Positions 30,106 through 35,982 of a stretch of 45,718 nucleotides of DNA are shown here, one piece after another. The stretch lies in IMG/VR virus record IMGVR_UViG_3300028809_000026, positions 1 to 45,718 of that record; one strand, given 5' to 3'. The translations under genes and the position numbers were made by a program. Under the pieces are notes generated by a model, which saw nothing but the letters and a program-made list of their open reading frames with translations, was not told the origin of the DNA and did not search any database. Each line of letters begins with the position of its first letter. Within the stretch, counting starts at the first letter, position 1. Source of the DNA: a virus.

Positions 30106-30272
30106 GCGAGCCGAGCGATGAGATCATGGACGGCGCGCGGAAGGTTCACGACATTTTGGCAGCGCAGCACAAAGCCGATGGGGAAGCTTTCGAACTTCTG
30201 GTGCTCCTAGAGCTTATGGGATCTGACAAACGAGCCACCGCCACCCGCCCCACAGAGGCAAAGGATGACTAG
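30102..30272 (+). CDS. Small acidic protein, 56 aa (GTG start)
   Basis: GTG 30102 overlaps the previous stop (GTGA). The product VSEPSDEIMDGARKVHDILA has a helical centre with a leucine-rich run (FELLVLLELMGS). It ends 8 nt inside the excisionase-like gene. No family is recognised. Confidence 0.58.
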   Translation: MSEPSDEIMDGARKVHDILAAQHKADGEAFELLVLLELMGSDKRATATRPTEAKDD

Positions 30273-30675
30273 GGCTGCCGACGACCTCGACGACACGTCG
30301 CCAATCACCCTGGCTGAGGCGAGCGAACTCGTGCTGCGGGGGAAGGTGACCGTCAGCACCTTGCGCGCTGAAATCCGGCGGGGCAACCTTGCCGTGGAAC
30401 GGATCGGCAAAAACCTGTTCACCACGCCGGCCGACATTCGGGAGATGAGAAAGCGATGCCGCGTCCAGCCGAGCCGCCCCGACTCTATCTCAGAAAAGAC
30501 CGCGACCGCAACGTCTGGATCATCCGCGACCAAAACCGCGACCGACGAACTGGCTGTCCTGAAGACGACCGTGCAGGCGCTGAAAAACGGCTCGCTGAGT
30601 ACCTTGCGGAAAAGCACGCCGCGCGACCGGCAAAAGGCGGAAAGTCCAATACCGTTTCCATCGCCGAAGTCCTGA
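30265..30675 (+). CDS. Excisionase-like HTH protein
   Basis: The first 60 residues contain SPITLAEASELVLRGKVTVS and then TLRAEIRRGNLAVERIGKNL with FTTPADIREM. This is the AlpA/MerR-like winged helix-turn-helix of phage excisionases. The last 70 residues, after about 65, are Ser/Thr/Lys-rich and low complexity, and all of them overlap the integrase in another frame. The tail may be a by-product of the overlap. The protein would bind attP arms and direct excision by the integrase. Confidence 0.78.
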   Translation: MTRAADDLDDTSPITLAEASELVLRGKVTVSTLRAEIRRGNLAVERIGKNLFTTPADIREMRKRCRVQPSRPDSISEKTATATSGSSATKTATDELAVLKTTVQALKNGSLSTLRKSTPRDRQKAESPIPFPSPKS

Positions 30676-31499
30676 GGGTGTACGCGATGGAACACGCCCC
30701 GACAACCGCGTCCCCGCATCTGATAGCGGAACACATGGAAGGGCTCATCCCCTTTTGGGGAAGCCGCAAGGTGTCGGACATCAAGGGGAGGTCGTGCCGC
30801 GAGTTCGCCGCGACGAAGAAGCAATCAATGGCCCGCCGGCAGCTTGAAACGCTGCGCGCTGCGGTCAACTACTTTCACAAGGAATATGGACTGGACCCCG
30901 TCCCGGCCTTCACGATGCCGCAAAAGCATCGAGCGCGGGAAAGGTGGCTGACGAGGGACGAGGTCGCCCGCCTGCTGTGGAGCGCCCGCAGGACGCCGCA
31001 TCTCGCGCGCTTCATCCTGATCGGCATCTACACCGGGACGAGGTCGGGAGCGATCCTTGGCCTGTCCTGGCTGACGAACGTCAACGCCGGCTTCGTGGAT
31101 CTGGACGCAGGTGTCATGTACAGGGCCGGGAGCAGCCAGAGGCAGACGAGGAAGCGCCAGCCGCCCGTTGCCATCCCCGACCGCCTGCTGGCCCATATGA
31201 GGCGCTGGAAGGCCAAGGACGGGAACCTGCGCCATGTCGTGAACTGGAACGGCTCGTCGGTGCAGTCGGTGAAGAAGGCGTTCCGCTCAGCGCGCTCAAG
31301 CGCAGGGCTTGGACCGGACGTGATACCGCATTGCCTGAGGCATACGGCGGCAACGTGGCTGATGCAGGCAGGCGTTGAAGTGTGGCAGGCGGCCGGCTTC
31401 CTCGGCATGACTGCGGAAATGGTGGAGCGCGTGTACGGCCACCATTCGGCCGGATATCAGAAGCAGGCGGCGGATGCCGTGACGAAAAGGAGAGCGTGA
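30456..31499 (+). CDS. int: Tyrosine recombinase (phage integrase)
   Basis: This 347-residue protein starts MPRPAEPPRLYLRKDRDRNV, the common N-terminus of Rhizobiales phage integrases. Catalytic residues are Arg196 (GTRSGA), Lys near 233, His292-Arg295 (PHCLRHT), His329/330 and Tyr334 (GHHSAGY). The SAM-like core-binding domain is at about 68-150. It recombines attP at 32654-32703 with a tRNA-Pro gene. The start lies 220 nt inside the excisionase-like gene. It is followed 3 nt later by the zinc-finger gene, so the three genes probably form one unit. Confidence 0.95.
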   Translation: MPRPAEPPRLYLRKDRDRNVWIIRDQNRDRRTGCPEDDRAGAEKRLAEYLAEKHAARPAKGGKSNTVSIAEVLRVYAMEHAPTTASPHLIAEHMEGLIPFWGSRKVSDIKGRSCREFAATKKQSMARRQLETLRAAVNYFHKEYGLDPVPAFTMPQKHRARERWLTRDEVARLLWSARRTPHLARFILIGIYTGTRSGAILGLSWLTNVNAGFVDLDAGVMYRAGSSQRQTRKRQPPVAIPDRLLAHMRRWKAKDGNLRHVVNWNGSSVQSVKKAFRSARSSAGLGPDVIPHCLRHTAATWLMQAGVEVWQAAGFLGMTAEMVERVYGHHSAGYQKQAADAVTKRRA

Positions 31500-31502
31500 G
31501 CC

Positions 31503-32642
31503 TTGACCGATGGCTATCTGAAATGCGCCCACTGTGCTGTTGAGTTCCTTGGAACCGCCAGCCAGATCAAGCACCACAAATACGAGGGGCGGATCGCGTA
31601 CTGCTCTGACATTTGCCGCAAGACAGCAGTGAGCAATAAGCTACGCACGCCGATGCCGACGCACGGGCCTTGCCCGACATGCGGCAGCATGTTCGAGTCG
31701 CGGACAAGCAAAATCTATTGCTCGCAAAAATGCTATGCGGCTTCTCCCGCGTTTGCCGCGATGATTGAAGCCAACATGATGAAGGCGGCCAAAAGTGCCG
31801 CAAAAAACCTTGAAGAGTTCAGGGAACTAAACACCATCAACTGCATGGAATGCGGCGAGCCGTTTTACGCGCCGCCCGCAAAGCAAAAGAAATTCTGCGG
31901 TCCTTTGTGCTATCGCGGCTATATGGCCAAGCGGTTCGACAGATGGGTAGCATCACCCGAACGGATCGCGCTCCCGCAGAACTTCGATGAATTTCTTACC
32001 CAGAACGAATTGCCTTGTCTGGTCGAGGGGTGCGGGTGGGTCGGTCGACATCTCAGCCAGCATATGAATATGGCCCACGGAGTACCGGCACATGAGTTCA
32101 AGCGGGCGGCGGGATTTAACCTCGGGACCGGCGTCGTCTCTGCCGACCTCTCGGCGGAAATGTCACTGCGCCCACAGGTGGGTGTTGCGCTTGCGGGCAT
32201 CGAGCGGTCTAAGCCGACCAACCCACAGACGAGACGATACGTATCCCTTGAGGCTCGCGAACACCAGCGAAAGGCACGCCTTATATGTTACGGCGGCCCC
32301 ACCAGAGATTGCAAAGGTTGCGGCAACCCATTCCAACAAAGCACACCATACGGGAGGTCGCAGTATTGTTCCACGTCGTGCCGGGACAAGGATTACTCGG
32401 CGAGGAATTCGGAAAGGCGGTTCCCGATGGATTGCGCCAACTGCAAGTCCGACTTCCTGGGAACTTATTACCAGAGCCTCGGCTTGGCAAAGGGGCGCCC
32501 CGTCGCGTGCTCGATTAAATGCAGGAACGCCATAGTGGGCGGATACAAGCATCGGCGCATTAAATGCGCACAGCTTCAGCAGCACGACGAAGCCACCAAC
32601 GTGAACGAAACAGCGGTTAAAGCGGGAACGAACAGTGACTGA
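31503..32642 (+). CDS. Multi-zinc-finger protein with Ros/MucR-like domain, beside attP
   Basis: The TTG start at 31503 has GGAG 10 nt upstream; the product is 379 residues. It contains five treble-clef (FCS-like) zinc units, each with C-x2-C and (Y/F)CSxxC: C8/11 with C34/38; C57/60 with C73/77; C114/117 with C132/136; C270/273 with C289/293; and C311/314 with C336/340. In the centre is PCLVEGCGWVGRHLSQHMNM-AHGVPAHEF (about 171-199). This resembles the C2H2 Ros/MucR finger of alphaproteobacterial regulators (Cys172, Cys177, His187, His192). No nuclease or enzyme motif was seen. It lies between int and attP, so it may be a cargo regulator or a DNA-binding attachment factor. The gene ends 12 nt before attP. 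Confidence 0.7.
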   Translation: MTDGYLKCAHCAVEFLGTASQIKHHKYEGRIAYCSDICRKTAVSNKLRTPMPTHGPCPTCGSMFESRTSKIYCSQKCYAASPAFAAMIEANMMKAAKSAAKNLEEFRELNTINCMECGEPFYAPPAKQKKFCGPLCYRGYMAKRFDRWVASPERIALPQNFDEFLTQNELPCLVEGCGWVGRHLSQHMNMAHGVPAHEFKRAAGFNLGTGVVSADLSAEMSLRPQVGVALAGIERSKPTNPQTRRYVSLEAREHQRKARLICYGGPTRDCKGCGNPFQQSTPYGRSQYCSTSCRDKDYSARNSERRFPMDCANCKSDFLGTYYQSLGLAKGRPVACSIKCRNAIVGGYKHRRIKCAQLQQHDEATNVNETAVKAGTNSD

Positions 32643-32757
32643 ACGGGCTGTCTCATCGTTCGGGACGATGGGGTCGCAGGTTCAAATCCTGCCACTCCGA
32701 CCAGAATATCAAACACTTAGCAAATCGGCTCTTTCGATGCGCACATCAATGCGCACA
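32564..32757. repeat. Three ATGCGCACA repeats around the attP core
   Basis: The exact 9-mer ATGCGCACA occurs at 32564-32572, 32737-32745 and 32749-32757, on both sides of the tRNA-derived core. Two copies are 12 bp apart, and one lies inside the zinc-finger gene. The spacing suggests integrase arm-type binding sites. Confidence 0.6.
32654..32703 (+). other. attP: attP core: 3' half of tRNA-Pro(CGG)
   Basis: The segment runs from the anticodon arm to the 3' CCA of a tRNA. It has anticodon stem CATCG/CGATG with loop TTCGGGA (anticodon CGG), T-stem GCAGG/CCTGC with loop TTCAAAT, acceptor strand CACTCCG, discriminator A and CCA. The 5' half is absent, so it is not a gene. This is the usual identity block between phage attP and the host tRNA. 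Both flanks are phage DNA, so the phage is unintegrated. The start is uncertain by a few bases. Confidence 0.85.
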
Positions 32758-32812
32758 ACAACCCCGAAATTCCGGTTAATTTTGCGCCAGCCCCCTTTAA
32801 AGGAGCCGAGTG

Positions 32813-33103
32813 ATGTCTGAGGTTGTGGAGCGGGTCGCAAGGGCGATTTACGACGCCGCAGACCCTACCAGTGGCGATTGTGTCGCAGAGGCACTGATGC
32901 ACTCGCCTTTCGTCGGAGACGGCGGCAGAGACGCCCTTGAAGACGTGATGGCTATTTGCCGATCTGCCGCCCGTGCCGCCATACTGGCGATGCAGGAGCC
33001 GACAGAGGCGATGGTGATGGCCGGCGAGGATGCTGCGCCCCCATTCGGTGACCATAATCCGCATGCCGCTTGGACCGCCATGGTAGCCGAAGCGCTCCGC
33101 TGA
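32813..33103 (+). CDS. Small phage protein at the attP end, 96 aa
   Basis: ATG 32813 has AAGGAG 8 nt upstream. The product MSEVVERVARAIYDAADPTS has an Ala-rich helix, and the phrase RAAILAMQEPTEAMVMAG, near 60-80, is a recurring signature of small phage proteins (AAIAAMREPTxAM). Function is unknown. It is the first gene after attP, so it would sit at a prophage end. Confidence 0.78.
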   Translation: MSEVVERVARAIYDAADPTSGDCVAEALMHSPFVGDGGRDALEDVMAICRSAARAAILAMQEPTEAMVMAGEDAAPPFGDHNPHAAWTAMVAEALR

Positions 33104-33195
33104 TGCGCCTCCCCCTCTCCTTCTACTGGACCATTGCGGCTGCTGGAGCTGTTGGTGTGGTGTTCTTCAAACTGATAGAATGGATGATGCAATGA
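33103..33195 (+). CDS. Small membrane peptide, 30 aa
   Basis: ATG 33103 shares a base with the previous stop (TGATG), and its own end overlaps the next ATG (ATGA). The product MRLPLSFYWTIAAAGAVGVV then FFKLIEWMMQ is one hydrophobic helix. It is too short for usual gene callers. The coupling on both sides supports translation. Confidence 0.62.
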   Translation: MRLPLSFYWTIAAAGAVGVVFFKLIEWMMQ

Positions 33196-33383
33196 AGCTT
33201 GATGAGGACGACGGATTTTGGAGCTGCGCGAGCCTTGCCGAATGGCTGGAAAGGAATGTCCCGCCCGGCTCGGTCATAAGCCCGAATCACGGGATCACCG
33301 TTGAAATGCTGATCAAGCGGCTGAACGATATCGCCGACGAAGAATGGTCTGCCGGGATCGACGCGATGGGCGAGGATGCGTGA
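33192..33383 (+). CDS. Small protein, 63 aa
   Basis: ATG 33192 (MKLDEDDGFWSCASLAEWLE) overlaps the preceding stop as ATGA. The protein is acidic with one Cys and a C-terminal helix (MLIKRLNDIADEEW). It is the last plus-strand gene before the RNA-like element and the opposing lysis genes. No family is recognised. Confidence 0.66.
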   Translation: MKLDEDDGFWSCASLAEWLERNVPPGSVISPNHGITVEMLIKRLNDIADEEWSAGIDAMGEDA

Positions 33384-33423
33384 GCCTCTAACAATCTCTA
33401 TCGCCCTATAGCGGGGATGTGGT

Positions 33424-33578
33424 ATAGATGGGGAGAGGCGGGACGAAAGCCCTAGTCGGGAGACATGCCCGGCGTAAATGAGCGCCCGACCAGTAGCGGC
33501 GGATCAGTGTGCCGTCGCGACACCCAGGGAGGTAAGCTGGTTCAAGTCCAGCGGCCCGTCTCTACTTCCCCCTTCTAT
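33424..33578 (+). ncRNA. Possible structured RNA with tRNA-like T-arm
   Basis: A closing helix pairs 33424-33433 with 33569-33578 (one mismatch) and 33434-33442 with 33555-33563 (9 pairs, one G-U). There is a 5-nt bulge at 33564-33568. Next to it 33536-33540 GCTGG and 33548-33552 CCAGC enclose TTCAAGT, a canonical tRNA T-arm. Inside, 33452-33460 pairs with 33485-33493 (8 of 9). The same helix overlaps the 3' end of the opposing gene, so a bidirectional terminator or a degenerate tRNA are alternatives. No standard cloverleaf could be drawn. Confidence 0.45.
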
Positions 33579-33936
33579 CAAACTGCTGCTGCCGTTCTCT
33601 CTCTTCCACAGTAGCACGGAGGGTGGAGAGTTCCCGCATCATTTCCGTCTGGACGGACAGCATGCGGTCGAGTTTGGCGGTGCTCTCGCGCTGGAATTCC
33701 TCGCGGTCCTGCCTGCCCCGTTCGATGGTGGTCTCGACGACCTTGATGCGCTCTTTCGCGAGCGGCATTTCAGCCTGGAGGGAATCCACATCGGAGCGGA
33801 GGCCGGTGAAGCGTTCCTCTACCCATGCCTTGCCAAAGTACACGACAGCCGCCAGCAGGACTGGCGTCAGCAGCATGGACAGGCGCGATAGCACCTGAAG
33901 GGTGGCGCTCTCCGCGAGCTTGTCTGCATCGGGCAT
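33562..33936 (-). CDS. Single-TM coiled-coil protein, possible inner-membrane spanin
   Basis: The 124-residue protein starts MPDADKLAESATLQVLSRLS and has one membrane helix (about 19-37, LSMLLTPVLLAAVVYFGKAW). A long charged coiled coil extends to the end with RQDREEFQRESTAKLDRML. This N-in anchor plus periplasmic coiled coil is the layout of Rz-type inner-membrane spanins. The lipoprotein two genes upstream would be a natural outer-membrane partner. It is the last gene of the late operon. No direct Rz homology is claimed. Confidence 0.66.
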   Translation of the reverse strand: MPDADKLAESATLQVLSRLSMLLTPVLLAAVVYFGKAWVEERFTGLRSDVDSLQAEMPLAKERIKVVETTIERGRQDREEFQRESTAKLDRMLSVQTEMMRELSTLRATVEERERQQQFDRRGK

Positions 33937-34028
33937 TCATTTGTCCGCCTGTGTACGCTTTAAGAACTCAGGAACCGTGGCGGGTTACAAACGCTCCCAG
34001 CCATTGCGGCACCACCTTGTCGCGATGG

Positions 34029-34124
34029 TCAGGGCGTGGCGACCTTTGCCGAGGTGCGCCGCGCCCGCTCGTTTGAAATCTGGCGATTTATCTGGCGGTC
34101 ATCTGGTTGACCGTCTGGCGCCAT
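34029..34124 (-). CDS. Possible micro-gene after the holin, 31 aa
   Basis: ATG 34124 shares a base with the holin stop (TGATG). The product MAPDGQPDDRQINRQISNER is charged and hydrophilic. No motif is recognised. It may be translated by coupling; otherwise about 185 nt here are non-coding. The remainder to 33936 shows no convincing frame. Confidence 0.3.
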   Translation of the reverse strand: MAPDGQPDDRQINRQISNERARRTSAKVATP

Positions 34125-34381
34125 CAGTGCTTCGGCGCCAGCGGCACGGCAATGCCGGCCTCGCGCTGGCTTTCCGCAGGTACTTCCACCTTGGACGCGG
34201 CCGATGCGACGATGGATGCCTTGGTACGCGTCTTGAAGGCCCACGCCGAAGTCGCGAGGGTGACGAGCGCGCCGACGATGGCGAGCATGGTTTCGTTGTC
34301 GATATACCCTTTGCCGACAGCGATGCCGCCGCCGAACAGGAGGATTTGCCGAATGAGAGATGTCACCTGTTCGGTGTTCAT
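34124..34381 (-). CDS. Holin (Pam3_gp28-like)
   Basis: This 85-residue protein, MNTEQVTSLIRQILLFGGGI, has two hydrophobic helices (LFGGGIAVGKGY and AIVGALVTLATSAWA) joined by a short polar turn. A basic tail follows (KTRTKASIVASAASK). The phrase VTSLIRQILLFGGGIAVGKGYIDN matches the Pam3_gp28 family of putative phage holins as I remember it. It would form holes in the inner membrane and release the endolysin, which lacks a signal peptide. It lies beside a lipoprotein and a spanin-like protein, so the lysis cassette is complete. Confidence 0.82.
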   Translation of the reverse strand: MNTEQVTSLIRQILLFGGGIAVGKGYIDNETMLAIVGALVTLATSAWAFKTRTKASIVASAASKVEVPAESQREAGIAVPLAPKH

Positions 34382-34386
34382 GGTGG

Positions 34387-34722
34387 TTACTCCGCGTCCT
34401 TGAGGATTTTCGCCAGAACCGCAGCCTGTGCCGGCTCCCCGGATTTCCATTCGGTGAGAGCTGCAGCATAGGCATTGAGCGTCTTCGTCAGCGTGAATTT
34501 GCTGATATCGCCATCGGCGCACTGTTCACGCACGGCGGCATAGACAGCCCGTTCCTGCTTCGCATACTTGGCGACTTTCGGCTCTATTGCCGCCACCGTC
34601 GCGAAGCCAGCATGGAAGGCCGCAGCCTGTTGGCAGGGATCGTCAGTTCCGAAGAAATCGGACAGCGTTTGTGAACAACCGGACAGCACAAGGCCGGCCG
34701 CGATGGTGATCGCGATCTTCAT
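34387..34722 (-). CDS. Phage lipoprotein, probably lysis-associated
   Basis: A signal peptide and lipobox MKIAITIAAGLVLSGCSQTL (Cys16 as the lipidation site) begin this 111-residue protein. Two more Cys occur at about 30 and 68. The rest is helical with an Ala-rich C-terminus. It is an outer-membrane-type lipoprotein encoded immediately before the holin, so an o-spanin-like or entry-exclusion role is reasonable. It is long for an o-spanin. Confidence 0.72.
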   Translation of the reverse strand: MKIAITIAAGLVLSGCSQTLSDFFGTDDPCQQAAAFHAGFATVAAIEPKVAKYAKQERAVYAAVREQCADGDISKFTLTKTLNAYAAALTEWKSGEPAQAAVLAKILKDAE

Positions 34723-34880
34723 GGGAGGTTTCCTTTTCGGGAGGATCGATGTAGAAAGGCCGCGAGGCGGCGGCGTGGAAAGCAGACACGCTGGAGCCCG
34801 GAGAAGGCGCGTATCGCAGGTCGGTGCCGGGCTTCGAAGGGTAACGGACTAGAGCCGGAGTTGCGCCCGGCCCGCCTCGT

Positions 34881-35165
34881 TCAGCTATCGATCGTGTAGA
34901 CCGTGGCAGTCGTGCCGGTGCTCATGACGCGGCGCACCTGATACGGGGGCACGAAGCCCGCCGCGACCGCAAGGAACGGCACCGGAACGCCATCGGCATT
35001 CTCCACCGGGATGACCGAGATGTTCCCTGTCGACACACAGACGACGCGGGCATAAGGGTCAAGGTCGGTACTGTCGTTTGGCGTGACGGCCCTGCCTTTC
35101 TTGCCGAAGCCATCACGGCCCGCAGCCGTGGTCGCATACGGGTCTTTCGTTGGATCATAGGGCAT
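34881..35165 (-). CDS. Spike base protein (RCAP_Rcc01079-like)
   Basis: This 94-residue protein begins MPYDPTKDPYATTAAGRDGF and contains AVTPNDSTDLDPYARVVCVS, then VPFLAVAAGFVPPYQVRRVM and STGTTATVYTID. This matches, from memory, the small base proteins named after RCAP_Rcc01079 in Rhodobacter gene transfer agent and Rhizobiales phages. It would hold head spikes or tail fibres. It is separated from the fibre gene by the oppositely oriented FkbM gene. About 158 bp between it and the lipoprotein gene hold no gene; a 7-bp inverted repeat there lacks a T-run. Confidence 0.82.
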   Translation of the reverse strand: MPYDPTKDPYATTAAGRDGFGKKGRAVTPNDSTDLDPYARVVCVSTGNISVIPVENADGVPVPFLAVAAGFVPPYQVRRVMSTGTTATVYTIDS

Positions 35166-35235
35166 TGGCTCAGTCCTTTCGGTGTGGGTAAAACGGTGCT
35201 AGCCTCCAGCCGGGGTGACGACTGGGGAGCAAGTT

Positions 35236-35982
35236 GTGGGCGTCTTTGGGAAAGCAGTCCGGGCGATCAGCCCAAACCTTCATGGATACATTTCATCGGT
35301 GATTGACGGCGGCGTGGAGGCGTTCCCGCCGCGACGGATATTCGCCAGCAAGCCAATCCACCGAAAGCTGAAGGCGATGTTTTCGTCCCGTCCCGGCTTC
35401 TTCATCGAGGCTGGCGCCAACAACGGAATCCGAGGCTCAAACACCTACTATCTGGAGAAGCACTACGGCTGGACCGGGCTGCTCATCGAGGCAATCCCGC
35501 ACAGGTTTGTCGAGTGCAAGCAGGCGAGGCCGGGAAGCACTTCCGTACACTGCGGCCTTGTCTCCCCGGACTATGACCGAGAATACGTCGAACTCGTCTA
35601 CATGGACATGATGTCGATGGTCAGGTCCAATGATGGTGCCGTCGACATGGATGCGCACATGGCGGAGAACGTCGCAACCAATCGGTACAAGGACGAACTG
35701 ATCGGAACGACGTTCTTCGCCCCCGCCAGAACCCTTGCGTCAGTCCTTGCCGAGCACGGCAACCCGTCGATCGACTTCTTCTCCCTCGACGTGGAGGGGC
35801 ACGAATTGGATGTTCTCAAGGGTCACAATTGGGACCAGTGCAGCCCCGCCTACATTCTCATCGAGGACTGGGACAAGCACGGCGTGGCCGAATTTCTGAC
35901 CGCCAAAGGCTATGTCGTTCATCATCGGTTTGGCGAGCAGGACGCGCTCTATCGGTTCAAACAACCTCGTACCAGCCGGTAA
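35236..35982 (+). CDS. FkbM family methyltransferase (lysogenic conversion candidate)
   Basis: Start GTG 35236 has GGGGAG 6 nt upstream; GTG 35215 is an alternative. The product (248 residues) has the SAM-binding segment FFIEAGANNGIRGSNTYYLE near 55-75. It then has the FkbM phrase IDFFSLDVEGHELDVLKGHN near 174-193. This is a methyltransferase family that often acts on glycans or LPS and is common in Rhizobiales. It is oriented against the late operon, between fibre and spike base, and its end overlaps the fibre stop by 26 nt. It is probably a moron that modifies the host surface, perhaps to exclude further phage. Confidence 0.86.
   Translation: MGVFGKAVRAISPNLHGYISSVIDGGVEAFPPRRIFASKPIHRKLKAMFSSRPGFFIEAGANNGIRGSNTYYLEKHYGWTGLLIEAIPHRFVECKQARPGSTSVHCGLVSPDYDREYVELVYMDMMSMVRSNDGAVDMDAHMAENVATNRYKDELIGTTFFAPARTLASVLAEHGNPSIDFFSLDVEGHELDVLKGHNWDQCSPAYILIEDWDKHGVAEFLTAKGYVVHHRFGEQDALYRFKQPRTSR

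Noticed and set aside
33420-33563. Complete tRNA gene
   Set aside because: The A-box-like and B-box-like strings match, but the 7-bp acceptor stem cannot be formed and no anticodon arm of standard size is present. I list it only as a possible RNA element.
33478-33891. Plus-strand ORF of 137 codons over the RNA-like element and the spanin-like gene
   Set aside because: It lies antisense to a convincing single-TM coiled-coil gene, and its start is within the structured region.
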